Of a DNA stretch of 64,000 nt, positions 33,175-41,649 are shown in pieces. Source of the DNA: Palsa-1447 sp035546595 (lineage in GTDB: Bacteria; Verrucomicrobiota; Verrucomicrobiia; Opitutales; Opitutaceae). The stretch spans positions 18,617 through 82,616 of the forward strand of contig DASZWO010000058.1 of NCBI GenBank assembly GCA_035546595.1, in the 5' to 3' direction. The position numbers and the translations under genes are program-made. The notes under the pieces are model-generated. The model saw nothing but the letters and a program-made list of their open reading frames with translations. It ran no database searches and was not told the origin of the DNA. Numbering within the stretch: the stretch's first letter is position 1; each line of letters starts with the position of its first letter.

Positions 33175-35433
33175 TCAGAGCGCGGCCGCGAGCGGCGCGG
33201 ACGCGGCGGCGGCGCGCTCGGCCAGGTGGCGCCGGAGGACCTCGCGCAGCTCGCCCGGCTTGACCGGCTTGGCCAGGTAGTCGTCCATTCCCGCGGCCAG
33301 GCAGGCCTCGCGGTCGCCGGACATGGCGTTGGCGGTCATGGCGATGATGCTGAGCGGCGGGACGAACCCGGCCTCGCCGGCGGCCTGGGCCTGGCGGATG
33401 CGGCGGGTGGCCTCCAGACCGTCCATCTCGGGCATCTGCGCGTCCATCAGCACCAGGGCGTAGCGCTTGCGGCGCAGGGCCTCGAGCGCCTCCCGGCCGT
33501 TGCCCGCGACGTCGGCGCCGTAGCCGAAGCTGCGCAGCTGCAGCAGGGTGACCTTCTGGTTAACCGGGTTGTCCTCGACGATCAGGATGGTGGACTCGGG
33601 GGCGGCCGCGCGGCCGGCCGGCGCCACCGGCGCGCGGGTGGGCGCGGCCTGGGCCGCGGCGGTCAGCACCCGGCCGATCGCGGTCCGGAGCTTGTCGGGA
33701 TGGAGGGGCTTGAGCTCGCAGGCGGCGAGCCCCGAGGAGCGCATCTGGGCGGCGCTGAGGCGCTCGCCCCGCGAGGTCAGCAGCATCATCGGGACGCCGC
33801 GGAGCTCGCGGTCGCCCAGCACCTCCCGCGCGAGGTCGAGCCCGTCGCGCTCGGGCATGTGGTGGTCGAGGATCAGCAGCTCGTAGGGCGTGCCGGCGGC
33901 GGCGGCGCGCCGCAGCTCGGCCAGGGCCTCGTCGACCGACTCGGCCATCGCGTGGGGCATGCGCCAGCCGGCCAGGAGGTGGGTGAGCAGCTTGCGGTTG
34001 GCGGCGTTGTCGTCCACCGCCAGGGTCCGGCGGCCCTCCAGGGGCGCGGGGTCGAGCTTCGGCTCGGGCAGCTCGGCGGCGGCCCGCTCCAGCTCGACGG
34101 TGAACCAGAAGGAGGAGCCCCGGTCCGGGCGGCTGGCGACGCCGATCTGGCCGTTCATCAGCTCGGTCAGGCGCTTGCAGATCGCGAGGCCGAGGCCGGT
34201 GCCGCCGTACTTGCGGGTGGTGGAGCTGTCGGCCTGGACGAAGGGCTGGAAGAGGGTCTGCTGGACCGCCGCCGGGATGCCGATGCCGGTGTCCGAGATC
34301 TCGAAGCGGAGCGAGAGCCCGGCGGCCGTGTCGGCGCCGGGCGCCACCGTCATCACCACCTCGCCCTGCGAGGTGAACTTGATCGCGTTGCCGAGCAGGT
34401 TGAGCACGATCTGCCGCAGCCGCACCGGGTCGCCCCGGACCAGGCGGGGGACCGCCGGGTCGATCTGCATCACCAGCTCCAGGCCCTTGCGGGCGGCCAG
34501 GTCGGAGTTGAGGTCGAGCGCGAGCTCGAGGTGCTCGGTCAGGTCGAAGTCGATGTACTCCAGGGCGAGGCGGCCGGCCTCGATCTTGGAGAAGTCGAGG
34601 ATGTCGTTGATGATCCGCAGCAGGGTCTCGCTGCTCTGGCAGAGGGTCTCGACCAAGTCGCGCTGCTCGGGCGCGAGCGGGGAGGACAGCAGGAGGTTGG
34701 CCATGCCGATCACCCCGTTCATCGGCGTGCGCACCTCGTGGCTCATGTTGGCGAGGAAGGCGCTCTTGGCGCGGTCGGCGCTCTCCGCCGCCTCCTTCGC
34801 CCGCTGCAGGTCGGACTCGACCTGGGCGCGGCGGGCGATCTCCTGCTGCAGCGCCCCGTTGGTGGCCTCGAGGTCGGCGGTGCGCAGGCGCACCCGGCGC
34901 TCCAGCTCCTCGGCATGGGCGCTGGCCTGCCGCAGCAGGTTCCACTTCTCGGTCAGGGCGTTGGCCAGCTGCAGGACCTCGATGGTGTCGAAGGGCTTCT
35001 TCAGGATCACCAGCCGGTCCGACCCTCCGATCCTGGCCAGCATCTCCTCCCAGGAGTAGTCGGAATAGGCGGTGCAGATGACGATCTGGAGGTCGGGCGC
35101 GACCTTCCAGAGCTCCAGGGTGGTCTCGACGCCGTCCCAGCCGGGGGGCATGCGCACGTCGACGAAGGCCATGGCGTAGGGATGGCCGGAATCGACCGCC
35201 TTCTGCACCAGGGCCAGGCCCTCCTTCCCCTGGTAGGCGGAGTCGACGTGGAAGCTGACCGCCGGGAGGGCGGGCCCGGCGGGGGCGCCGTCGCCGCCCA
35301 GCAGGGCGCTTTCCAGGGCGTCGAGCGAGGCCGCGGTCTCGCTGATCTGCGGGCACAGGATCTTGCGAACGTCCGCATGGATCGCGTGGTTGTCGTCGAT
35401 CACCAGAATGCGGTTGTTGCGCTCGGTCTGCAT
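33175..35433 (-). CDS. Hybrid histidine kinase with three receiver domains (REC-HisKA-HATPase-REC-REC)
   Basis: 752 residues, no membrane segment. REC1 (about 8-140; 'FVDVRMPPGWDG'), a coiled coil (about 150-220), HisKA with 'SHEVRTPMNG' near residue 232, HATPase ('NLLGNAIKFTSQ', 'GTGLGLAICKRL'), REC2 (about 470-600; 'LILDHHMPERDG') and REC3 (about 618-745; 'LVLMDAQMPEMDG'). There is no HPt domain, so phosphate must leave to a separate HPt or the REC domains tune the kinase. It is first in the operon; the ATG at 35431-35433 starts just before REC1. It may collect signals from the three downstream kinases. Confidence 0.94.
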   Translation of the reverse strand: MQTERNNRILVIDDNHAIHADVRKILCPQISETAASLDALESALLGGDGAPAGPALPAVSFHVDSAYQGKEGLALVQKAVDSGHPYAMAFVDVRMPPGWDGVETTLELWKVAPDLQIVICTAYSDYSWEEMLARIGGSDRLVILKKPFDTIEVLQLANALTEKWNLLRQASAHAEELERRVRLRTADLEATNGALQQEIARRAQVESDLQRAKEAAESADRAKSAFLANMSHEVRTPMNGVIGMANLLLSSPLAPEQRDLVETLCQSSETLLRIINDILDFSKIEAGRLALEYIDFDLTEHLELALDLNSDLAARKGLELVMQIDPAVPRLVRGDPVRLRQIVLNLLGNAIKFTSQGEVVMTVAPGADTAAGLSLRFEISDTGIGIPAAVQQTLFQPFVQADSSTTRKYGGTGLGLAICKRLTELMNGQIGVASRPDRGSSFWFTVELERAAAELPEPKLDPAPLEGRRTLAVDDNAANRKLLTHLLAGWRMPHAMAESVDEALAELRRAAAAGTPYELLILDHHMPERDGLDLAREVLGDRELRGVPMMLLTSRGERLSAAQMRSSGLAACELKPLHPDKLRTAIGRVLTAAAQAAPTRAPVAPAGRAAAPESTILIVEDNPVNQKVTLLQLRSFGYGADVAGNGREALEALRRKRYALVLMDAQMPEMDGLEATRRIRQAQAAGEAGFVPPLSIIAMTANAMSGDREACLAAGMDDYLAKPVKPGELREVLRRHLAERAAAASAPLAAAL

Positions 35434-35495
35434 GAAAAGTGGATAAATCGTTGGATGGCGCCGACCTAGGGGGCCCCGGCATGACACGAGCCGGC

Positions 35496-35512
35496 CATCC
35501 CCGCTGGGGATG
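35496..35512 (-). other. Perfect hairpin in the leader of the kinase operon
   Basis: CATCCCC (35496-35502), a 3-base loop, GGGGATG (35506-35512), 63 bases upstream of the hybrid kinase start. No U-tract follows, so it is not a terminator. It could be a structured leader or a protein site. Confidence 0.4.
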
Positions 35513-35628
35513 ACAGGATCGCGGCCGGCCGGAAGGGCGGCGGTTCGAACTGATTCGCGCCCCTCATCGTCACAAACCCCCTCCGCATAAATTGGCTTCT
35601 AGGGTCAGGACCCCAGAAAATGTGCGCG

Positions 35629-35658
35629 AAAAAAGGCCCAATCTTGCCGGATTGGGCC
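35629..35658 (-). terminator. Strong minus-strand intrinsic terminator
   Basis: On the minus strand GGCCCAATC, a 6-base loop, GATTGGGCC (perfect 9-base stem, 35658-35635), then TTTTTT (35634-35629). It would stop transcription leaving the sugar-kinase operon, whose last stop is at 36015, and insulate the kinase operon whose leader begins just beyond. Confidence 0.85.
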
Positions 35659-35678
35659 GATACCGTGCTAGGAGGCTG

Positions 35679-35925
35679 ATGGCACCGTGATGGGCATGGC
35701 CGCGATCATCTCCGTCGACGGAGCCGGACGGATCGTCGTGCCGAAACCTTCCGCGAACGGCTCGAGCTTCCTTCCGGAAGCCGGCTGGCGCCCACCGCCC
35801 GATCCGATCACCTCCGGCTGACGACGGCGGGGGGAGCCGGCTGGCCTGGTCGACGCGGACGGGCTCTGGGTGCGTCAGGCCCGCGCGGAGGCGCCTTGGG
35901 AAGGCGCTATCGGGGGCTCGCCGCG
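35679..35925 (+). pseudogene. Decayed AbrB/MazE-type antitoxin gene
   Basis: An AGGAGG at 35670-35675 precedes ATG-GCA-CCG-TGA. From 35690 the frame reads 'IISVDGAGRIVVPK', the classical AbrB swapped-hairpin start. The continuation 'FRERLELPSGSRL' and 'DHLRLT' is in the -1 frame (about 35749-35825). The family's C-terminal part 'EPAGLVDADGLWVRQARAE' resumes in the first frame from 35834. At least two compensating frameshifts and a premature stop break it. No PIN-domain (VapC) toxin follows. It is a remnant of a toxin-antitoxin pair. The rest of 35434-36014 holds only the terminator and leader described separately. Confidence 0.7.
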
Positions 35926-36014
35926 CCGGAAAAAGCGCGTCGCCTCGCCTTTAATTGATCCCGAGCCCCGCGGTCTCGCGGGGATGTCCGGGATTTCCCG
36001 GCGCCGGGCCGTGC

Positions 36015-37112
36015 TCAGCGCACCACGCGGGCGCCGCCGCCGCCCATCACCTTCTCGACCTCCTTGCGGGTGGCCATCGAGGTGTCGCCGGGCGTGGTCG
36101 AGGCCAGGGCTCCATGGGCCGCGCCGTAATCGACCGCCTTCTGCGGGTCGTTGAACTGGAGAAAGCCGAACTGCAGGCCGCTGGCGAAGGAGTCGCCTCC
36201 GCCGACGCGGTCGAGGATCTCGAGCTCCGGGTACTTCCGGCTCTCGTAGAACTTGCCGTCGTGCCAGAGGATCGCGCTCCAGTCGTTCTTGGTCGCGGTG
36301 ATGACGCGGCGGAGGGTGGTGGCGGCGACCTTGAAGTTGGGGAAGGCCTTCACCGCCGTCTCGATCATCGCCTTGAAGGCGTCGAGCTCGATCTTGCTGA
36401 TGTTGTGGTCGGCGCCCTTGACCTCGAAGCCGAGCGAGGCGGTGAAGTCCTCCTCGTTGCCGATCATGACGTCGACGTACTTGGCGATCTCGCGGTTGAC
36501 CTCCTGGGCCTTCTTCAGCCCGCCGATGGTCTTCCAGAGGGAGGGGCGGTAGTTGAGGTCGTAGCTGACGATCGTGCCGTGCTTGGCCGCGGCCTTGACC
36601 GCCTCGATGGTGAGGGCCGCGGCGGTCTCGGAGAGGGCGGCGAAGATGCCGCCGGTGTGGAACCAGCGCACCCCCTGCTTCCCGAAGATCGTCTCCCAGT
36701 CGAAGTCGCCGGGCTTGAGCTGCGAGGCGGCGGTGTTGCCGCGGTCGGGGTTGCCGACCGCGCCGCGGATGCCGAAGCCGCGCTCGGTGAAGTTGAGGCC
36801 GTTGCGCACGGAGCGGCCGATGCCGTCGTCCTCGCGCCACTTGATGAAGTCGGTGGCGACGCCGCCCTGCATCACGAAGTCCTCGATCAGGTGGCCGACC
36901 TCGTTGTCGACGAAGGCGGTGCAGACCGCGGTCTTGTAGCCGAAGCACTTGCGCAGGCCGCGGGAGGTGTTGTACTCGCCGCCGCCCTCCCACGCCTTGA
37001 ATTCGCGGGCGGTGCGGATGCGGCCCTCGCCCGGGTCGAGGCGGAGCATGATTTCGCCCAGCGAGAGCTGGTCGAACTGGCAGTCTTTGGCGGATTTGAT
37101 CTTGAGGCTCAT
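36015..37112 (-). CDS. PfkB-family sugar kinase, 2-keto-3-deoxygluconate kinase-like
   Basis: 365 residues. Ribokinase fold; N-terminal 'LSLGEIMLRLDPGEGRIRTA' and 'GGGEYNTSRGLRKCFG' are typical of KDG-kinase-like members, and the C-terminal signature 'DRVGGGDSFASGLQFG' (about 302-317) carries the catalytic Asp with GGGDS in place of the common GAGDA. It phosphorylates a keto-deoxy sugar acid or hexose; the exact substrate is not determined. It is last in an operon with two dehydrogenases and uppP (gaps 12, 7 and 16 bases), consistent with sugar-acid catabolism. Confidence 0.88.
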   Translation of the reverse strand: MSLKIKSAKDCQFDQLSLGEIMLRLDPGEGRIRTAREFKAWEGGGEYNTSRGLRKCFGYKTAVCTAFVDNEVGHLIEDFVMQGGVATDFIKWREDDGIGRSVRNGLNFTERGFGIRGAVGNPDRGNTAASQLKPGDFDWETIFGKQGVRWFHTGGIFAALSETAAALTIEAVKAAAKHGTIVSYDLNYRPSLWKTIGGLKKAQEVNREIAKYVDVMIGNEEDFTASLGFEVKGADHNISKIELDAFKAMIETAVKAFPNFKVAATTLRRVITATKNDWSAILWHDGKFYESRKYPELEILDRVGGGDSFASGLQFGFLQFNDPQKAVDYGAAHGALASTTPGDTSMATRKEVEKVMGGGGARVVR

Positions 37113-37128
37113 GGAGGGAGGGAAAGGG

Positions 37129-37992
37129 TCAGAGGCCGGAGCGGGCCAGGGCGAAGACGGCGGCGGCGAAGGCCAGGCAGTAGAGGCCGAACCACCACCA
37201 GCGGCCGCCCTTGAGCAGGTTGGAAAGCAGGCGCAGGGCGAGGAGGCCGGCGAGGAAGCTGCAGACCATGCCGATCAGCCCGGGGGCGAGCAGGCTGCCG
37301 AGGTGGAGGGCGCCGCCGGCCTCGTGCCGGGCCTTGAGCAGCCGCAGCAGCTCCTGGCCGATGGCCGCCGGGGTGAGGATGACCCCGAGGGCGAAGCTGA
37401 ACTGCTCGGCCATCGGCTTGTTCACCTTCAGCAGCAGGCCGGTGGAGATGGTCGAGCCCGAGCGCGAGAAGCCGCGGAAGGGGATGGCCAGGCCCTGGAC
37501 CACGCCGATCCAGCCGGCGGCGCCGAAGGACATGTCGACGTCGGGCTCGTCCTTCTTCTCCGCCAGCCCGGCGACCAGGATGAAGACGCCGACTGCGGCG
37601 AGCGCGGCGGCGATGAAGGTCAGGTTGCCGAAGAGGCTCTCGATCTCGGTCGCGTCGCCGTTCGGCGCCCAGACCTTCTCGATCACGACCTTGAGGGTGA
37701 AGGCGATCGCCAGGGTGTAGACCGTGGCGATGGCCAGGTTGCCGATCGCGGTCCGCAGCTGCTCGCGGTTGGAGCAGAAGCTCCCCTGCCAGGCCTTCCA
37801 GAAGTAGGCGATGACCGCGAACATCGTCCCGGTGTGGAGCATGACCAGGAGGAAGGTCATCTCCGGGGCGGTCGGATCGAGGTGCATCAGCTTCTCCGCC
37901 ACGATCACGTGGGCGGAGCTCGAGACCGGGAGGAGCTCCGCCGCCCCCTGGATCAGGCCGAGGACGACGATCTGGAAAAGGCTGAGGGGCAT
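37129..37992 (-). CDS. uppP: Undecaprenyl-diphosphatase UppP (BacA)
   Basis: 287 residues, polytopic inner-membrane enzyme that recycles undecaprenyl diphosphate to the monophosphate lipid carrier and confers bacitracin tolerance. Seen: 'GLIQGAAELLPVSSSAH' (residues 12-28; E-x-L-P-V-S-S-S motif with AH in place of GH) and 'RGFSRSGSTISTG' (about 174-186; the PGxSRSG motif with R-G-F replacing P-G-x). About eight hydrophobic helices. Its position inside a catabolic dehydrogenase/kinase operon is unexpected. The two motif changes are conservative but unusual. Confidence 0.93.
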   Translation of the reverse strand: MPLSLFQIVVLGLIQGAAELLPVSSSAHVIVAEKLMHLDPTAPEMTFLLVMLHTGTMFAVIAYFWKAWQGSFCSNREQLRTAIGNLAIATVYTLAIAFTLKVVIEKVWAPNGDATEIESLFGNLTFIAAALAAVGVFILVAGLAEKKDEPDVDMSFGAAGWIGVVQGLAIPFRGFSRSGSTISTGLLLKVNKPMAEQFSFALGVILTPAAIGQELLRLLKARHEAGGALHLGSLLAPGLIGMVCSFLAGLLALRLLSNLLKGGRWWWFGLYCLAFAAAVFALARSGL

Positions 37993-37999
37993 GGGCGCC

Positions 38000-39094
38000 T
38001 CAGACCGTGACGGTCTTGAAGGACTCGAGCTTCCAGAGGGGCTGCTTGGCCTCGGCGGCGAGCTCGTTGAACGCCTCGACCTCCGCCTTGCTGAAGAGCA
38101 GCCCGCCGGCCGCGGCCGACTTCCTGGCCCACTCCGCCTCGAGCTGGCCGGGCAGCATGGACTTCTCGTTGCCGTGCCCGAGGATGTCAGCGATCACCTC
38201 CTTGACGTTCTGGAACTGGCTCCGGCCCTTGGCGAAGGCGTTGCCGTTGATCGCCTCGGGATGGATGACCTGGAAGAAGAAGGCGCAGGTGTGCTTGTCG
38301 CCGTCCTCCGCCCAGCGGCTGCGGAGGGTGGGGAGCGAGCCGCCGATGTAGCCGCCGAAGATCTCATTGATCAGCGCCAGCCCGTAGCCCTTGTGGGCGC
38401 CGAAGGGCAGGAGCGAAACCGCCGCGTTCGGGTCGGTGGTGGGATTGCCGTCCTTGTCCACCGCCGCCAGCGGCGGGAGCGGCTTGCCCTCGCGCTTGAG
38501 CTGCTGGACGCGGCCCATCGCGACGACCGAGGTCGCCCAGTCCACCACGATGGGGTAGCCGATCTCCGCGGTGGTGGGGAATCCCCAGCTGTGGGGGTTG
38601 GTCCCGAGGGTGGGGAACTTGCCGCCGAAGGGCACCACCTCGGCCAGCGCCGCCGTGCAGTTGGTGTAGGCGATGTAGCCCTTCTTCGCCGCGGCGATCA
38701 TGTAGCCGCCGCCCCAGAGGTAGTGGAAGGCGTTGTCGACCGAGACCGTGCCGACGCCGTACTGGTCGGCCAGCTTCATCGCCGCGTCCAGCGCGCGGTA
38801 GGCGGTGGACTGGCCCAGCTTCTTGTTCGCGTTCCAGACCTTGGCGGCGGGGAAGCGGGAGGGCTTCTCCTCGATCTGGGCGCCGGGGACGCAGCCGTGG
38901 GAGCCGCTGCCGAAGAGATGGTCGAGGTGCAGCGCCTTGAGCGCGTTGTGGGTGCGGATGCCGTGCCGGGTGGCCTCGGCGCAGAAGCGGGCGCCCTCGG
39001 CCGCCTCGTCGGCGTGAAAGCCGCGGTGGCGGTAGGCCGCCTCGACCAGGGCGTTGTGCTGGGCTTCGGGAACGACGTGGAAGGTTTCGGGCAT
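38000..39094 (-). CDS. Malate/L-lactate dehydrogenase family (Ldh2) NAD(P)-dependent oxidoreductase
   Basis: 364 residues of the YbiC/YiaK/AllD superfamily, which oxidises 2-hydroxy acids or reduces 2-keto acids such as 2,3-diketogulonate and ureidoglycolate. Seen: 'EATRHGIRTHNALKALHLDH' with the catalytic His region, 'GVGTVSVDNAFHYLWGGGYMIAAAKKGYIAYTNCTA', 'GTNPHSWGFPT' and 'LLPFGAHKGYGLALINEIFGG'. N-terminal and C-terminal helices are as expected. It lies between a D-2-hydroxyacid dehydrogenase and uppP in one operon. The substrate is unknown; a sugar acid is likely given the kinase downstream. Confidence 0.9.
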   Translation of the reverse strand: MPETFHVVPEAQHNALVEAAYRHRGFHADEAAEGARFCAEATRHGIRTHNALKALHLDHLFGSGSHGCVPGAQIEEKPSRFPAAKVWNANKKLGQSTAYRALDAAMKLADQYGVGTVSVDNAFHYLWGGGYMIAAAKKGYIAYTNCTAALAEVVPFGGKFPTLGTNPHSWGFPTTAEIGYPIVVDWATSVVAMGRVQQLKREGKPLPPLAAVDKDGNPTTDPNAAVSLLPFGAHKGYGLALINEIFGGYIGGSLPTLRSRWAEDGDKHTCAFFFQVIHPEAINGNAFAKGRSQFQNVKEVIADILGHGNEKSMLPGQLEAEWARKSAAAGGLLFSKAEVEAFNELAAEAKQPLWKLESFKTVTV

Positions 39095-39106
39095 GGCGGC
39101 GCGGGC

Positions 39107-40084
39107 TTAAAGCTTCTGGACGGGAACCTCGGGATTGACCTGCGCGATCGGCTTCTCGCCCTTGGCCGCGTTGAGCAGGTTCTGGACGGAGGTGGTGGCC
39201 TGGCGCACGACGCTCTCGAAGGTGCGGGAGGCCACGTGGGGCGTGACCACGACGTTGGGCAGCTTGAGCAGCGGGTGGTCCGCCGGCGGGGGCTCCTGGT
39301 CGAGCACGTCCGCGCCGTAGCCGCCGACCTGCCCGGACTTGAGCGCGGCGACGATGTCCGCGGTGTGGACGATCTCGCCCCGGGCGCAGTTGAGGATGAG
39401 GACCCCCTTCTTCATCTTCGCGATGGTCTTGGCGCTGACCAGGTCCCGGGTCTCCGGGGTGAGGTTGGTGTGGAGCGAGATGTAGTCGGAGGCGGCCCAG
39501 ATGTCGTCCAGGGTCTGGGCCCGCTTGACGCCGTGCTGCTTCGCGAAGGCCTCGTCCCAGTGGAGGTCGTAGCCGATCACCTCCATCCCGAAGGCGCGGG
39601 CGCGCACCGCGACCTCCTTGCCGATGCGGCCGAGGCCGACGATGCCGATGGTCTTGGCCAGGAGCTCGTGGCCGGTCTTGCGCTTCCACTCCCCCCGGCG
39701 GGTGGCGTCGGTGGCGAAGAGCAGGTTCTTCTCCAGCGCGAGGAGGAGGAGGAAGGTGTGCTCGGCGACGGTGGTGTGGTTGACCCCCGGGGTGAAGAGG
39801 ACCGGGATCCTCTTCTCCGTCGCGCACTTCACGTCGATCTTGTCGACGCCGATGCCGTACTTGCTGATGATCTTGAGGCGGGGCAGCGACTTCTCGATCA
39901 CCGCGCGGGTGATGGCGTCGTCGCCGCAGAGGAAGGCGTCGAAGCCGCCGGCGAGCTCCAGCATGCGGGACTCCGGGAGCGGACCGCGCTCGGTGACGAT
40001 CTCGAAGCCGGCGCTGGCCAACAATTGGTGGTGCGCGCCCGGCGTGTCTTGGAACGAGGTGGTCGTGAGGAGGACACGTGTCAT
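39107..40084 (-). CDS. D-2-hydroxyacid dehydrogenase (SerA/phosphoglycerate dehydrogenase-like)
   Basis: 325 residues. NAD-binding 'TIGIVGLGRIGKEVAVRARAFG' (GxGxxG, about 146-167), catalytic Arg in 'LILNCARGEIV', Glu in 'GGYGADVLDQEPPP' and His in 'NVVVTPHVASRT'. There is no C-terminal ACT domain, so it is the short catabolic type and not full-length SerA. First gene of the operon that continues with Ldh2, UppP and the PfkB-type kinase. A promoter-like TTCAAC-N17-GATAAC lies 18 bases upstream of the ATG. Confidence 0.92.
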   Translation of the reverse strand: MTRVLLTTTSFQDTPGAHHQLLASAGFEIVTERGPLPESRMLELAGGFDAFLCGDDAITRAVIEKSLPRLKIISKYGIGVDKIDVKCATEKRIPVLFTPGVNHTTVAEHTFLLLLALEKNLLFATDATRRGEWKRKTGHELLAKTIGIVGLGRIGKEVAVRARAFGMEVIGYDLHWDEAFAKQHGVKRAQTLDDIWAASDYISLHTNLTPETRDLVSAKTIAKMKKGVLILNCARGEIVHTADIVAALKSGQVGGYGADVLDQEPPPADHPLLKLPNVVVTPHVASRTFESVVRQATTSVQNLLNAAKGEKPIAQVNPEVPVQKL

Positions 40085-40101
40085 AGGGATAGGGAGGGAG
40101 A

Positions 40102-40130
40102 GTTATCCAATCGGATGCCGGCGCGTTGAA
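40102..40130 (-). promoter_or_regulatory. Candidate promoter of the hydroxyacid dehydrogenase operon
   Basis: On the minus strand TTCAAC (40130-40125), 17-base spacer, GATAAC (40107-40102). The leader to the ATG at 40084 would be about 10-12 bases. Match to consensus is 4/6 at both boxes. Confidence 0.4.
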
Positions 40131-40198
40131 AAGCAGAAAGGAGGGTTTTGGAACATCCGCCCAACGAGCGGCTTGCAGGGCCGGGAGAGCCGCGCAAG

Positions 40199-41647
40199 AT
40201 GGGCCTTCCGATGCGAACCCATCCCGCCGCCACCCGCCTGCTCCGGCGCCGCCTGGGCGCGGCGGCCGTGCGCACCGCGGCGGAGGCGCTGCGGGAGGCC
40301 TCCTTCGACAGCCTGAAGATCCCCTTTCCGCCGGAGGCGGTGGTGGCGCCGCGGCGGCGGGAGGAGATCGGCGAGGTGCTGCTCCTGGCCAACCGCCACC
40401 GCGTCCCGGTCACCGTGCGCGGGCGCGGGACCTCGCTGACCGGCTCGGCCGCGCCGCGCCGCGGCGGGTGGGTGATCGACCTGACCGGCCTGCGGCGGCT
40501 GCGGATCGACGCGGAGACGGGCCTGGCGCAGGCCCAGGCGGGCGTGCGGGTCGCCGACCTCCAGCGCGCGGCCGAGGCGAAGGGCTGGTTCTATCCGCCC
40601 GATCCCTCCTCCCGCGAGTACTGCACCGTCGGCGGCAACATCGCCTGCAACGCCGGCGGCATGCACGGCGGCAAATACGGCGTGACCCGGGACTTCGTGC
40701 TGGCGCTGCGGGGCTTCCTGCCCACGGGCGAGTTCGTGAGCTGGGGCACGCCGACGCGGAAGTTCTCGGCGGGGTACAACCTGCGCGACCTCTGGATCGG
40801 GAGCGAGGGGATGCTCGGGGTGGTGACCGACGCGGTGCTGCGGCTCATCCCCCGGCCGGCGGCGCGCTGGACGCTGCTCGCCTCCTTCCGCGACGAGGTC
40901 GCCGCCGTCCGGGCGGTGCGGCGGCTCTTCGCCGCGCGGATCCAGCCGGCCATCTGCGAATTCCTCGACCGCGAGTCGGTGCTCTGCGCCGAGCGCGCCA
41001 CCGGCCGCGCCGTCTTCGCGGGGCAGGCGGGCCGGCCCGTGGTGCTGCTGGAGCTGGCCGGAGGCGCGGCCGAGCTCCGCGAGCTGAAGCCGGCGGTCCT
41101 GGCCTGGGCGCGGGCCTCGGCCCTGGCCCACCGGGCCGCGCGCGGCCGCGCGGAGGCCGAGGAGCTCTGGGCGGTGCGGCGCAAGTGCTCGGGCGCGATG
41201 TTCGAGCTCGGCGACACCAAGCTGAACGAGGACGTCGTCGTCCCGGCGCGCGCCTACGCGGAGTTCGCGCGCTTCCTCGCCGGGCTGCGGCGCCGGTCCG
41301 GGCTGGCCATCCCCACCTTCGGCCACCTCGGCGACGGCAACCTCCACGTCAACATCATGTACCGGCGCGCCGACCGGGCGCAGTGCCGGGCGGCGGAGCG
41401 CGCGCTGCAGCGGCTGATGGAAAAGGTCGTGGCGCTGGGCGGGGCGATCTCCGGCGAGCACGGCATCGGCCTGGCCAAGAGCCCCTTCCTCGCGCTGCAG
41501 CACGGGCCGGCCGAAATTCGCGCCATGCGCGCGGTCAAGCGCGCCCTCGACCCGCGGGGGATCCTCAATCCCGGCAAGATGTTCGAGCCGTTCCGGGTCT
41601 GGGAGCACGAGAAGCTCCAGATCAAGCTGCCCTGGGACCACAAGTAG
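40199..41647 (+). CDS. GlcD-like FAD-binding oxidase (glycolate/D-lactate dehydrogenase family)
   Basis: 482 residues. VAO-type FAD domain: 'VRGRGTSLTGSAAPRRGGWVIDLTGL', 'YPPDPSSREYCTVGGNIACNAGGMHGGKYG' and 'GSEGMLGVVTDAVLRLIP'; C-terminal substrate domain with 'FGHLGDGNLHVNIM' and 'GEHGIGLAKSPFL'. It oxidises a short 2-hydroxy acid and passes electrons to a partner. The Fe-S subunit (GlcF) and GlcE are not adjacent. I chose the ATG at 40199 with GGGAGAG upstream; a TTG at 40148 is possible. It is divergent from the hydroxyacid dehydrogenase operon, so the metabolic theme is shared. Confidence 0.9.
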   Translation: MGLPMRTHPAATRLLRRRLGAAAVRTAAEALREASFDSLKIPFPPEAVVAPRRREEIGEVLLLANRHRVPVTVRGRGTSLTGSAAPRRGGWVIDLTGLRRLRIDAETGLAQAQAGVRVADLQRAAEAKGWFYPPDPSSREYCTVGGNIACNAGGMHGGKYGVTRDFVLALRGFLPTGEFVSWGTPTRKFSAGYNLRDLWIGSEGMLGVVTDAVLRLIPRPAARWTLLASFRDEVAAVRAVRRLFAARIQPAICEFLDRESVLCAERATGRAVFAGQAGRPVVLLELAGGAAELRELKPAVLAWARASALAHRAARGRAEAEELWAVRRKCSGAMFELGDTKLNEDVVVPARAYAEFARFLAGLRRRSGLAIPTFGHLGDGNLHVNIMYRRADRAQCRAAERALQRLMEKVVALGGAISGEHGIGLAKSPFLALQHGPAEIRAMRAVKRALDPRGILNPGKMFEPFRVWEHEKLQIKLPWDHK

Positions 41648-41649
41648 GG

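Noticed and set aside
35564..35590. Second sigma-28 promoter upstream of the kinase operon (ATCGTCACA shared with the MCP promoter)
   Set aside because: The -10-like core matches, but at the required spacing there is TTATGCGG and no TAAA on the minus strand.
36949..38010. Plus-strand frames antisense to the kinase and uppP genes
   Set aside because: Glu/Gly/Arg-rich products without motifs, fully explained by the minus-strand genes.
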